Shown piece after piece: positions 36,519 to 48,605 of a stretch of DNA of 64,000 nucleotides (the stretch's first letter is position 1; each line of letters starts with the position of its first letter). Source of the DNA: Viola odorata (Eukaryota; Streptophyta; Magnoliopsida; Malpighiales; Violaceae); NCBI GenBank assembly GCA_963691705.1, contig OY829537.1:37327514-37391513 (forward strand). Direction: 5' to 3'. The position numbers were made by a program, and so were the translations under genes. The notes under the pieces were generated by a model that saw nothing but the letters and a program-made list of their open reading frames with translations, was not told the origin of the DNA and did not search any database.

Positions 36519-39250
36519 ATGGATGCAATTGGTGAATCCATTGATGTAAGGATTCACTCCTTATCCGCGAATACATTGTTCCTTATTGTCCTTTTCATGA
36601 TATCTGGTGTTGTTTTTGAAGTTTTTAGCTGTTTATGTGATCTGGGTTTTAATTTGTTTATGAGATGCTTGTTCCGTAAGCTTAGTTTCTGTGGGAACTG
36701 AGGAAAGAAAAGTAAATTGGTTTTAATGTAGTGCTGACAGTCAGACAATGTTTTCTTCAATTAGGTTGTTTTCTGTTTAACATGTTTAGATTAGTTGTCC
36801 TAATTTTTCTGTAGTTGTCCTAATTTTTCTGTAGTTGTTCTAATGTTTATAAAAGCTAGTGCTTGTTATAGTATTTTGTGTTGCTCCAGAAAATTGAACA
36901 CACGTGTGAGGAATATATCAATGAGTTTCCTAATTTTTTTGTTTCTCTTGTTTTTTTGTATAGATTGTGGAGTCAGCGGGGTCTCCTCTTGTGGCTGAAG
37001 GTAGAAATACAGTAGTCCCAACTCCAACTTCATCTACACAACGAAGTGAACCAACTGTTGGGGTAGAAGGAGTGGAAACCAGTCAACAGCCAGAAGAAAC
37101 CGAGGAAAAGATAAAAAGAGAAAGGTCATTTGTCTGGGATCATGTCACGAAGTTTACAACTCGTAAGAACGAGAAGAAGGTACGATGTAATTTTTGCCGA
37201 AAATCTGAGTATAAGTATGATCCTAATGGTAGTGGCACAAGTGCAATTAGGAAGCATTTGTTTAAATGTCCAAAAGGGCCATATTTCAATGCTGTTAAAC
37301 CTGTTGAGAGTGCTGCTGCAGATGATCAATCTTTGTTGACTTTTAATTCGAGTAACGGGAGTGTCTTATCTGCATGGAAATTTAATCAGAACAGATGTAG
37401 GCTTGCATTGGCTCACATGATTATTGTTGATGAAAAACCTTTTAAAATGGTTGAAGGTAAAGGTTTTAGGCACTTTTGTAATGAGTTGCAACCTAAGTTT
37501 GTAATTCCTTCTCGAGTTACTGTAGCGAGAGATTGTTATGAGTTGTTTGTGGGGGAAAGATTGAAGCTGAAAAGTAGCATATCATTTAACTGTAGGAAGG
37601 TCTGTCTTACTACAGACACATGGACCAGCAATCAAAGAATTAATTATATGTGCTTGACTGCTCATTATATTGACTTAAATTGGAAGTTGCAAAAGAGAAT
37701 CTTAAATTTCTGTCCAATTTCTAGTCATAGAGGTGAGTTCATTGGTAAATTGATTGAAAAATGTTTGTTGGAGTGGGGTATTGATAAGGTAATGACTGTA
37801 ACTGTCGATAATGCTAGTTCAAATGATGTTGCGGTGCAATATTTGAAAAAAAGGGTCAATCATTGGAAGGGTAGTGTTTTGGATGGGGAGTTTATACATA
37901 TGAGGTGTGTTGCACATATAATGAATCTAGTAGTTAGCGATGGGTTAAAACTTGCTACTCCTTCAATTATTCGAGTCCGAAATACAGTTAGATACTTGAG
38001 GCAATCCCCCTTAAGATTAGAAAAGTTCAAAGCATGTGTTGTGGAAGAAAGGTTAGGTTGTGATGCTATGTTGTGTCTTGATGTGTGCACTCGATGGAAC
38101 TCGACTTATTTGATGTTAGAAACAACTTTAAAATTACAATCTGCTTTTGATAGATATGTGGGGTTGGATTTTAATTTTTCAAGTGAAGTTGGAAATGATG
38201 AAGAACTTGAATGTAGAAAGGGAATTCCTAGGGAAGAGGATTGGGTTCATATAAAGAACATGGTAAATTTTTTGAAATGCTTCTACACACTTACTCTAAG
38301 TGTTTCGGGTACTAAATACACAACTTCTAACATATGTTTGAATAAAGTGAGTGAGGTTGATTTTAGGTTGAAACTTATGTGCAACAATGTTGATTTTGAG
38401 GTGGCTGAAATGGCATTGCAAATGAAAAAAAAGTGTGACAAATATTGGGGCGATGCAGTTAAAATTAATGTGATGTTGTTTATTGCGGTCGTGTTAGATC
38501 CAAGGTATAAGTTAGGTTACGTGAATTATGTGATTAACAACATGTATGAGCTTAGCAAAGCAGTGGTATTGGTTGAGAAAGTGCGAAGGAAGCTTTTTGC
38601 ATTGTTTGAAGAGTATGAAAGGGAGACTAACAAGTCCAAAACTGATGTGGTTGGAGAAGCTTCTTCTATTGATGCTGATTTAGTGGAAGGGTCATTAGAT
38701 TTAGATGTTATTGATGGTCAATATGGATCAGCAGCATGTGCCTATGAATACAAGTATCGTAAGGAATTGGCTCAACAAGTGGGAGGACCAAGAAAATCAG
38801 AGTTAGATCGTTATCTTGAGGAAGAGACGATAGCAGCGAATTCAGATACTTTTGACATTTTGGAGTGGTGGAAGGTTAACAGTGTTCGATTTCCTACTGT
38901 TTCAATGATAGCACGTGATGTGTTGGCTATTCAGACTTCGACCGTCGCTTCAGAATCTGCATTTAGTTGTGGTGGTCGCATCGTTGATGATTTTCGAAGC
39001 TCTTTGTCCGCAAAAATTGTAGAGGCGCTGATTTGCACTGAAGATTGGTTGAGAGCACCAACTTATGAGTATCATTGTACGACTGAAGAAACGCTCAAAG
39101 AGGTTGATGAGCTTGAGAAAGGTAATATTTAAATTTACATTTTTTAGCTATGAATTAGTTATTTACTATGTGATTAATTCTGATTTTATATAATTGGCAG
39201 CCTTTGAAGGTATTAACTTTGCACCTTCTGTGGTAGATATCATCTCATGA
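36519..39250 (+). CDS. hAT transposase with BED zinc finger, three exons
   Basis: Exon 1 36519-36545 (ATG GATGCAATTGG, 9 codons), intron with GTAAGG donor, exon 2 from 36964. Exon 2 can read through to a stop at 39132, or splice at 39121/39122 to a third exon 39201-39250, giving about 744 residues; the latter fits GT-AG and frame. A BED zinc finger is at about 62-115 (RCNFC ... HLFKC). The RNase H-like catalytic fold is interrupted as usual for hAT: first Asp in TTDTWTSN, second Asp in VTVDNASSND, and Glu in the C-terminal dimerisation region (ASESAFSCGGRIVDDFRSSL, about 655-680). The enzyme excises and reinserts the element, leaving 8-bp duplications. No internal stop or frameshift. The upstream GC-rich region 36240-36510 is probably its promoter and 5' UTR. 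Confidence 0.88.
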
Positions 39251-39510
39251 GAACTTCATCCGTTTGTAAGTACCTCCAATCGTTTACTAAGTTTCTTGTT
39301 GTTCACTATGAAATGCATTACTTATTTATTTAGCAATTCTAACTTCTTAGTAGTCTAAGAGTGTCGTTGAGATGAGCTTTATAATGTTCAATAGTTGGTG
39401 TTTGATTCTTCTCAAGGTTGTATTAGTTATTGGCACATTTCTGCTTGAGTTTAAGGATTCGGTTTATCCTTTTGTTTGTGCTTGCTTGATGTTAATTATT
39501 GTCTGAAAGG

Positions 39511-39640
39511 ATGGATTTTTGTGCAGCAGTAGATGGATTTTTGTGAAGCAGCAGATGGATTTTTGTGCAGCAGTAGATGGATTTTTGTGAAGCAGCAGAT
39601 GGATTTTTGTTCAGCAGTAGATGGTTTTTTGTAACCTAAA
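39511..39640. repeat. 22-bp tandem repeat, six copies
   Basis: ATGGATTTTTGTGCAGCAGT-type units start at 39511, 39533, 39555, 39577, 39599 and 39621, exactly 22 bp apart. Units alternate between GTGCAGCAGTAG and GTGAAGCAGCAG, implying a 44-bp higher-order unit. There are no spacers. Confidence 0.9.
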
Positions 39641-39883
39641 TCTCCTTCGATCCTTCCCAAGGTTCGATACTGACTAAGGGCTATTCTGTTATCTTCAACA
39701 GTAATATCCACTGGTGTCTTAATACCTTCTCTAAACGTGCTTCTAAGGATTATTTGAACTGTACTGATATGAATCAAACCAATTTTCTTTCTATGTTCTT
39801 CTTTAATCTTTTTTAATCTTGCTGCAATTTGGCTATTTTGAACTAAAGGTGCTTGTTTATTAGCTTCTTCAATCCGTATGGTT

Positions 39884-39970
39884 AATGGGCCGGCCCATTG
39901 GTTGTAGGCTGGTTGAAACTGTTTATTAGCTTCTTCATTAGTTGTAGGTTGGTTAATGGGCCGGCCCATT
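39884..39970. promoter_or_regulatory. Two copies of a 16-bp TGGGCC palindrome
   Basis: AATGGGCCGGCCCATT occurs at 39884-39899 and 39955-39970, 71 bp apart, inside a local duplication. Each is a perfect palindrome joining two TGGGCC units, the plant site II element bound by TCP factors in known promoters. Its position near the 3' end of the hAT element could serve antisense transcription; that is inference. Confidence 0.4.
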
Positions 39971-40182
39971 GGAAAATAATGAATTTGGCCAAACAAAAAA
40001 AAATCCGGATTGGAACCGGAACAGCACCGATCCGAACCGGGAAAAATGGAACCGATCCGATCCGAACCGTATTGATCCGGATCGGTCCGGTTCCATAAAA
40101 ATGGAAACCGTAAATTACGGTTCGGATCGGTCCTAGGCCTAAAACCGGACCGATCCGGACCGTGTACACCCCTAGTACCTTG

Positions 40183-42388
40183 TCAAGATGAGTCGGATCA
40201 TAACAAACTACTGAATTTTAGTAAACTTTATTTGGCTCTCAATCCAACTCTTACGATATTACGAATTTATGACTGTACTTTATCAAAATGAATCGTATCG
40301 CAACAAAACACAATTTTTAGTAAACTATATCTTGCTCTAGGCCACCTCTTAAACTCAGTAAACTTATATTTTGAGTTTTTTCTTGCATGAGACTTAGGAT
40401 GCAAACATTATTTTAACAACTCATTTACCTAATTTCATGGACTTATGATTGTTGGGAACAGAAACTAGGCATTCTTTAATTGTTTTTTTATATGAAATGG
40501 GAAAACAAATTAACAATGATCAAAATTGTTGTCAATCTTGCATAGCAGCCTTAAGAAGCAAATACGAAGAATACCTAAAAGGCCACCACCATCACATAAT
40601 CTCTTGACAATGTTATAATTGTATTGTTACAAAATTAGTATGTAATTTTACAATTATAAATTTTTTTGTATTAATTTTATGTAAAAATTAAAATCTATCC
40701 TTCTATATTCTCACGTAAAATATCAATTAATATCTTGCTATTTTTTTATTTTTCAACCTATTAATTTCTTATTATATTTGTTTCATTTTTTTATTTGAGT
40801 TATGGGATGTCAACTACATTTTTTTTTAATTTACTTATGGCGTTATTATCCTAATATGTGAAGGTCTGTAACAAATTCGTGAAATAAAATTAGTAAAAAA
40901 GTACAAGATAAATATAAAAATGTATATAACTAATAATAATATACAATTTATAATTTTTTACAATTTTATATTATGATTTCATCTCGATTTTGTATACTAA
41001 GGTAAGTTCTGTAATTTAACAACCCTACTAGTAGTGTAGTGCTTTGGGACCTTATGAACGCAATGTACTAAGGACCATTGAGCTAATTATTAATAAATTA
41101 TTTGCCTATCCTCATAAAAAAGAAAAAGATGGAAATGGATGAGTATGAGTATGGGTCGACTACGGGTCATATAATCAAATAACGGATAGTGTAACAATCA
41201 CAAAATCATAGTCAATAATGGTGAAACCTAGTATTGCGATTGTTGTGGCTACAACTGTGTTGTAAATTTTTACAAAAAAATCTATAATTTTCATATTTGA
41301 TATATTTCTTAAGAAAAATATGTTCATACATTTATAAATATATATTTAAACATATATAATACATTTAAGGCGTGTTTGACTCCGGTTATATTGTGTGTTG
41401 TTCATATCACAACTCCAATTTTATATACATAATTTAGGTTTCTAGAACAAAATGTAAGATAATTAAAGTCAATTAATACAAATTTTGCTGATCATTCAAC
41501 AAAAGAATATCTTGGAGAAAAAAGAGTTGAACAACTCTCACGATAATTCTAAAAAAAGATGAATTTTATGTGGAAGAAAAAGTTGTATACATAGAAAAAC
41601 ATGGATTGAGAAATCCGAAACGTACTTATTGTGATGCCAAAATGTGATTGGCTAGTTAATCACAAATTTCCCTACATGACATGAAAGCACCATAGGCGAT
41701 GGTAGGCCTATCTACATATGGGATTTTTCATGGTAAAGTTAGCTTAGGCAGACTTTATCATTCTATTTTTAACTTTCATCGGGTTTGAATAGTTTAAATT
41801 ACATCGCTTCAATAGCTTTAATTATCTCACTTAAAAGGTCAAGTTAGATCGAGTATCAATTAATTCTTATTGCTTTGGGCGATCACATATATCTCTATAT
41901 GCTTCAAATAAACATTATAAGGTCTTACTCTCTCATCCTTTATTCTCAAAAGTAAATATACAACTTATTTTTCAAGATGACTCTAAGTCGCCTGATTTGA
42001 AAAATTTCACTCGGAGCTTCTTTCATTATCATGTACAATTCTTATAATTTTTGGATCTCTTTACGTTATATGATGAAAATTTTCTTCTACCATACCTGAA
42101 TACACGACCAACTCCTTAAGGTTTGATTTCAGATAATTTCTTTCTGCGCAATAGCAAATTATCATATTTATACAATCATCATGAAGAGATAAAGGGGTAC
42201 ACTATATACGATTGGAAAGCTCTTTGAAATGTCTTTCTAACAAGCCAAGCATCATAATTTTTGGCTGCCTGTATAATTTTCTATGTTCTGTTTAGTAACC
42301 TATATAAAGGGTTAATGTGAAGTTACAGCGGCCATGATCTATTTGTTTTAACCTATTTTTATTCAACGGTTTATAATTTATCTCATTA
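40183..42388. other. AT-rich intergenic region
   Basis: No ORF with recognisable similarity, no LTR or terminal repeat found. The stretch is dense in stops in all frames and over 65 percent A+T by eye. Confidence 0.6.
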
Positions 42389-42501
42389 AGAAACAGTGAT
42401 GAATTGGCCACGCCTAAAAATTTTAGCCACTTTGAATGTACATTAAGAAACAGTGATGAATTGGGAACGCCTAAATTTTTTAGCCACTTTGAATGTACAA
42501 A
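42389..42501. repeat. Tandem duplication of about 57 bp
   Basis: AAGAAACAGTGATGAATTGG begins both halves (near 42389 and 42446), and TTTTAGCCACTTTGAATGTA ends both. The two differ at a few positions. Confidence 0.85.
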
Positions 42502-42733
42502 ATACTCTCTTAACATATAACGAATGTTAGCCCTTTAAAACATCACCCTTAGCTCCCCTGTATAGATTGCACCAAACGTAATTATAAAAGGGGAAGTTTT
42601 TTGTCCTACTTCGTTTTGAGCAAGAAAGTAGCAATAGTGTCGCATGCCCTCGTGAGCGGTTCGGACGATGGGAGACAAAAATAATGTCTTATAATGTAAT
42701 GAAATCGCCACCCTATTTATTTTTAAGGTTTAT

Positions 42734-44847
42734 GTTGCTACCCGATTTTTGATTTTAAATTTTTTGTCAAAATGTTTTTCATATTTTCAAACGTCATTTT
42801 TTCTAAAATCACAAATCCATTTATTTTCGTCCAATTCATGTTTATTTTTACACTTAAAGTCATTTAAATTTTATTTCATACTTTTTCTGCATTTTTATCG
42901 TTTTTCCCATTCGAACTCATATCGGTTCCGAGTAAAATTCTCGGAACCAATGGTTGAACAATTTCGCTCATTAGCTACTTATTTTTTATTATTTTCCAAA
43001 CTCGCTCTATCCCTTTGCGTTTCGTTCAATTTTTTATTTTAGCATTTTTTTCTGTTCGAACTTTTATCGCTTACAAGTGAATTTTTTATCGAGCAATACA
43101 GCGAAATTTTCATCGCTTACTGTAAGTTATTTGTGTTAACTCATTTCTTTCTACGTCTTAGCTTTTTCGGTTCAATTTTCAGTTCATTTTCGGGTGAAAT
43201 TGTTCGTACTACCAGTTCAAAATTAGAAAATCAAGGGAGGGTCAAGATTTGATCTTAATCGTTGATCAAGTCAACCAAGATCAAACGACTCCCTAATTAA
43301 TAGGCCTTTCCCCTATGCCTCGCCTCACCACCTTTCTGCAACAAAACAGAGGGCTCAGTTCATCCTTCCTTCCCGTCTTGCTCCTCGCGCTCAACCTCGA
43401 TCACCACTCCCAACAAGATCAGCACCACGTCCCATTGGCGCCACTGCTCATGCTCACGCTCCCATGCGCCCCAAGCTCGCTCCGACCACGCGCAACGACT
43501 GTTCCAAAGTCACTCGCGAAAATGCCTATAAATAGCAAGCTAGCACGAACGTTTTGCCTCGCCAATTCACGAACACTCTCTCCCTCTCTAGCGCTGGTTC
43601 ACTAGCACGAACAACTGCCTACTTCAACTTGAGATTGAAGTTACTCCCAGTTGAATTTTTTGTCTTGTTAAGCGCTTTTCTGTTGATTTTTCAAAAAAAA
43701 TGGAGGAGGATTTGGTTGGGTATGAAGGAGGAAAACCTAGATTTTGAACGCAGTGGCAATTTTGTAATTATAAAGGCGGTGGCAAACTTGTAAATAAAAG
43801 CGAATGACGTGGACATTCCGCTTGCAGATTCGGGCCGGCTATTCATGCAGAATAGCATTGCTCATCCAATTAAAAGTCGTCCAGCCGTCGGCACACGCTG
43901 CCGCTGTTGGCGGCGGCAACCTGAAACGCTAAACTAGACCCGACCGGTGACATTCTACAACCCGAAATCAAACAACAATCCAACCACAAACCAAGCAGCA
44001 ATCAAATCAACAAAACAATGAAATTAATTGAGACAAATAGAGCAATCCAATTAATTGAAAACAGTAATTGAATTAATTGAAAAGCAAAATCATGAAATTA
44101 ACCTTGTGCTGCCGAGATAGGGAGTGAGAATTGAGAGGGAAAGAGAGTGTGAATCCGTAAGTAAAATGGTAGTGAGGAAGGGAGTATTTATAGAGAGAGA
44201 TGTGAGGCGGTTTGGAAAGGTGATTATTAGTGGGGGTGGCTACCAGCGATGGTGACAAGGCAGAGTTGATGTTGATCAAACGCGTCGACGAGGCGTGATA
44301 ATGGGCGCATTAATGGTGGCATTAAATGCTGATGGTAAGGGTTGATAAAAGGTGACTGGCCGAGGGAGTTCGGCGATGGTAGTGGGCGGTCGTCGAGGCG
44401 TGAGGGAGAAGATGTATTAATGTGGCATTAATGTGATGGTAAGGGTTGATAAAAGGTGTTTATAAAGCCTTTGGCTCGAGCCAATGATACGAGAAGTTTC
44501 GTTGGAAATTGAACAGAAAAATACTAAAAATACGAAATAAAATAAAACGACACGAAACAAATTAAATAATAAATAGTAAATAGACAAAATAAATAATAAA
44601 TAGTAAATAGATGAAAATGTTCGATCTATGGCCCGAGGAATTTTGCTCAGAACTGATAGAAGTTCGAACAAAATAAAATAGTAAAATATGAAAAAAAACA
44701 GAATGAAATGAAATGATACGAAACAAAATAAATAAATAGTAAATAGACGACAATAAAAATATGATTGAAATAAAAAGGATTAATAATAGGACGAACGATA
44801 AAAATGCGGAAATGCTATGATAAAATGTCAAAATTTGGGGTAGCAAC
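42734..44847. mobile_element. Possible non-autonomous element with GTTGCTACCC inverted ends
   Basis: The left end GTTGCTACCCGATTTTTGA at 42734 matches the minus-strand reading of the right end, GTTGCTACCCCAAATTTTGA at 44847 (about 17 of 20). Inside are a TATA-like CTATAAATAGC near 43525 on the + strand, and on the minus strand a TATA (CTATAAATACTC, near 44185), a leader and a donor AAG/GTTAAT near 44104. No protein could be recognised and no target duplication was found. Confidence 0.35.
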
Positions 44848-45300
44848 AAATGGATACTTTTTTTTCCTTTTTAAATGAAAGAATAAACTATACAAAAATA
44901 TTTCACTTTGTAATTTAAATCCTATAATTTTCTAAATTGTTTTAAGAATTATTTTATTGAAAAAAATTAAGAAAATTTGAAAAAAATGTAATAAATACAG
45001 TAAAGTTCTTGAAATTTAAATAAATTCGTTAGAGATTTTTTCAGTTTCTTTCAACTTTTTTACTTTTTGATAAGCCCTTTCATTTACCGTTTCTTTAAAT
45101 TTTTAGTTACGCGGGCCCAAGTATGTTTATTACAATTTTTCTCAATTTTATAAATAATACAAAATTAAAATTATAACTTTTTAAAATTACAAAATTTTGA
45201 TTGTGAGTTTTAAAAATATAAAATGTGAAAATTTCTAAAACCTATGCAATTTACCCTAAATAAAATGATCAATACACATATAGGTATGCATAAAGGTGAG
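44848..45300. other. AT-rich stretch before the FKBP12 gene
   Basis: No coding signal. It probably contains the FKBP12 promoter; no clear TATA box could be assigned. Confidence 0.4.
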
Positions 45301-45409
45301 CAGCAACTCATCTCTTAGGGCAAACATCAGCTATTCTCTGAGTCTCTCAATCACGAAAAGGAATAAGAGGAAAACGAACCTAAAGCAAACCCAACCCGAA
45401 ACCTAAAGG

Positions 45410-47533
45410 ATGGGAGTTGAAAAGCAACTTATCAGGCCTGGAACTGGTCCCAAACCCGTTGCCGGCCAAACCGTCACAGTTCACTGCACTGGCTTTGGTT
45501 AGATTCCTTATCTCTTCACTCTCAATATTGTATATTTCTAGCAGTGCTTTGGTAAGTAGTGGTTGCCATATCCTCTATTTTTTTCTTTTTTTGGTTTTGG
45601 GCCTTGGATTGAAAAGATTATTCTCTGTTTTGTTCTTTGTCATCAGTAAAATTTGCCAGAATTCCTGTGGATTTTATCAATGTCTAAGGGTTTTTTCTTT
45701 CCTTCCTTAGCAAATTTCTAGAGCCTTTTGTGATTTGTGAATTAGTTCCTTTTTTCGATTCTTTTCATGATGGTGTTATTATGAATATGGAAACAAGTTC
45801 TTGGTCTTGGGAGGGAGGGGTTTGGTATGAAACTATCAGGTAATGTCACTGTTTGTTTCCTGATGGTACTTTCTCCCCTCTCTTTTGCCTAATATAAAAG
45901 GAATAGTAGCTGAGATTCTTATGATTTTCTATGTAGAAGGATCCTACTTCCATGGACACCATATTTATTTTTATAAGCAAGAAAATTCTGATATTTAGAG
46001 GGTTATTTCTCCTAATATAAAGGAAGTTCATTGTTTGTTGCACTATATGCAAAACCTAGGTTTTTTTTAACATTCTACATGGTGCTTTACCATTAATGGA
46101 TCACCTTTCATGCAATGCATTTTGTTGAAGTTGTCTTTTAGTCGCTCCCATTCCCTGTTAACATTTTTCTTTTGTCCTTCTTTCAGTGATGAATTCTTGT
46201 GAATATAAAACTGAAAACATAATTTTGATGATATATTGGTGGTTTTAACCTGAATCATGACAAGCTAATGGCATTACATCTCCAATTGGCTGGTTCTCTG
46301 CATGCTTTGGTGACTTAATGTGGTGTGCGCTGATTCTATTTGTAGAAATTATTTATCTAGTTCCATTTTGTAGGATGGGATGAAGGTGTCTTGGGTATGC
46401 AATTGGGAGAAGTCGCTCGCCTACGGGTACTTGTCCATTCTATTACTTGATTTGTCTTTTGCTTTTTCCATACTAATTGAATGTTGTATGTATGAATAAA
46501 AGAGCAATCAGGAATTTTGTAGTCACAATAAAAAATATTAAGTGAACCCAAGGTGCAATGCTCTTGAATTACCAATACAATGTGATTTATACAGCAAAAA
46601 TCCGATAATACTCCTCTATTAACAAAGAGCTGCTGCTCAAAGTAGGTCTTACTAGTTTGTTTTTGAAATTTACTGTTACATTGTAGGCAAAACTCCTGTT
46701 TTGGCCCCTGTATTTGTTCAAAATATTCAACTTAGTCCTTGTATAAAAAAGGGGTTAATTTCATCACATGTTTGTCCAGTTGTATCAATTTGCCCCAGAT
46801 TACGAAATTAATTCCAATTCAAAAAATAAAGAACGTAGATGTTCATTATTGTTGTCCTCATCTACCCAACCTTATAGGATGCAATTTACTGACTATTTTT
46901 GTTTTTCCAATTGGAATTAAATTCGTCATTTGGGGCAAACTGATGTAATTGGACAAACATGGGGTGCAATTTGCATGTCTTTTAAAGCAGGGGTTCAATG
47001 CATTTTTTGAACAAACATGGCCCAAAATGAGTTTCGAATATACTTAAGAATAAAAATTTCTTTCATGTCCTCCAAGGTTGGACGACCTACTTGGCCCATT
47101 GAGATTTTATAGTGTTGGATTTTTGTAATTCACACTGCTGGTTTTTTTCCCACTAGGTCCAACTTCTTGACTCAACGAGTCATTTTTCTTTTTGGATTGG
47201 AAATTTGATGTATTCTTCATGGTTAGTATGGCCAGAGGATCCCAATAGTTTGCTGCTAGCCTTTCTATCTTGTTTCACGCATGATTGCACAAGTAGTTGT
47301 GTCAATTATTAGACCCTCATGGATTGGATTCATAAGCTGGATTATCTCTTGAAATGTTTCATGTTTCTAGTTGTTATATTTTACTTCCGTCTATCGACTA
47401 GCTAGTAATATGTTCATGAATGCATTTGTAGTGCTCTCCGGACTATGCTTATGGACCAGGTGGATTTCCTGCTTGGGGAATACAAGCAAACTCGGTCTTG
47501 GATTTTGAGATTGAAGTGCTAAAGCTCGAGTGA
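45410..47533 (+). pseudogene. FKBP12: FKBP12-like peptidyl-prolyl isomerase gene lacking exon 2
   Basis: FKBP12 is a small cytosolic prolyl isomerase and the rapamycin/FK506 receptor. Recognised exons: 45410-45497 (MGVEKQLIRPGTGPKP...VHCTGFG), 46374-46426 (GWDEGVLGMQLGEVARLR) and 47432-47533 (CSPDYAYGPGGFPAWGIQ... to TGA). All have good splice sites, fit in phase and have no stop. Together they give 80 residues against about 112 normally. The segment of about 32 residues between CTGFG and GWDEG, which carries the KFWST region and several drug- and substrate-pocket residues, is not found anywhere in the 876-nt intron 45498-46373. The flanking phases are equal, so the remaining exons still join in frame. 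An exon-deletion allele or a decaying copy are both possible; an assembly gap is not excluded. A poly(A) signal AATAAA is at 47687. Confidence 0.85.
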
Positions 47534-47800
47534 ATTACCAGCTTTAGAGGGGAACTATTCTTCACATCTAAATAACTTACATATTTCATGGACATGTATG
47601 TTTCGCTTGATGATTGAATGCTACCTACAAGATATCTCGCAGTTTAAGATGAACAAGAGTTGTTTATTTTGTTGCTTATTTTGACGAATAAACTGTTGAA
47701 GTGAACATTTGTGTGCTCACTCTTCGTGTGATTGACTAAGGATCACTATCCTTACCTCTGTGAACAATATGTTCCTTTTAGGGGGGAAATTTAGGTTAAG

Positions 47801-48605
47801 TGATACGAGCATGGACTCTCCGGTTCCCGCACACATTGCACGAGAAAGGCCTCCCGCGTGACCTATCTTCCTCGCACGGTTCTCACGGGTTGTTCGGCCA
47901 AACCATGACACATCTGCGCCTCCAACCCTAGCAAGCCGTGAGCTTCTCCGCCTATCCCAAGTTGTTCGCCAAGGCCAAGCCAAGTACTTGCCCATGGCCT
48001 AGCCTATGGCTGAGCCCGTGCCTGTCGTCTAGGCTAAGCTCGTGGCTGAGCTCGTGTTTGCCGTCTAAGCTTGTGTCCGAGCCCAAGCTTGTGTCCGAGC
48101 CCTTGGCTGAGCCCGTGGCCAAGCCCGCCAAGCCCGCCAAGCCAAGCGTCCAAGGCCCTATTGTTAAAGGGTAATTAGGGGTTTTCCCATGTAATAAGTT
48201 AGTAGTATAAATAGTGAGTGATAGGCTCATTTTAGACTTGTCTTTGATTTTAAGTGAGTTTATCTCCATCCAAGACCAAGTAGTTGGCTTTAGCCTTAGG
48301 GTTCTTAAAATCAGTTTTATTTTCTCTTGTTAATCTCATCGGGTTGATCATTGTTTGATCAAGTAAGGGTGAGCACGATTAAGAGACCCTTGTAAACGTT
48401 TGATTACAAGTTTATTTAGTGTTTTCCTTAAATTCCTTTCCGAACTTCCTCCATCTAAATCCGCTGCCTTAATACTCCCTACACATTCAAATATTCCGCA
48501 CTCAATCCGCCATCAAGAGTTCATCAATCTCCTAAAGGAGACTAGATTCGAAGGCTCTAAGAACAACACGACTTCAATCCTTCCAATCAAGCCCGGATGT
48601 TATCA
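47801..48605 (+). repeat. Solo LTR of the non-autonomous TGATACGAGC family
   Basis: Begins TGATACGAGCATGG and ends GTTATCA, 805 bp, flanked by TTAAG on both sides (47796-47800 and 48606-48610), a perfect 5-bp target duplication. No internal region is attached, so it is a solo LTR produced by LTR-LTR recombination. The first half is a degenerate GCC-AAG-CCC/GAGCCCGTG repeat tract (about 47980-48150). It lies about 100 bp beyond the FKBP12 poly(A) signal. Confidence 0.85.

Larger units (their letters stand above)
39496..39996 (-). pseudogene. Antisense ORF resembling a pararetroviral movement protein, fragment
   Basis: 166-residue minus-strand ORF in the 3' part of the hAT element. Its middle (about 39640-39800) reads RLKKIKEEHRKKIG, then IHISTVQIILRSTF and TPVDITVEDNRI. 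This resembles the core of 30K-type movement proteins of Caulimoviridae and their endogenous plant copies. The fragment covers only part of such a protein; its end is made of 22-bp tandem repeats and its start of hAT terminal sequence, so it is not a functional viral gene. The match is from motif memory only and could also be another retroelement-borne family. Confidence 0.45.
34321..40182 (+). mobile_element. Complete hAT transposon with 8-bp target duplication
   Basis: Element 34329-40174, flanked on both sides by GTACCTTG (34321-34328 and 40175-40182). Terminal inverted repeats are 12 bp, TAGGGGTGTACA. Both subterminal regions (34341-34520 and 40000-40165) are packed with CCGGTCCGGACCG, ACCGAACCGG and ATCCGGACCGATCC motifs in both orientations, as expected for hAT transposase binding sites. 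It encodes an open transposase. Perfect target duplication and an open gene suggest a recent, possibly still competent insertion. Confidence 0.93.

Noticed and set aside
39511..39640. Regular 22-bp repeats suggest a CRISPR-like array
   Set aside because: The units are contiguous with no unique spacers, the genome is a plant, and the block lies within a hAT element; it is a simple minisatellite.
43315..43605. 97-residue ORF as a gene
   Set aside because: Composition is low complexity, no start context or similarity, and it lies in a possible transposon promoter region.
47938..48269. Repetitive Pro/Lys/Ser-rich ORFs on both strands
   Set aside because: They come from the degenerate GCC-AAG-CCC tract inside the LTR.
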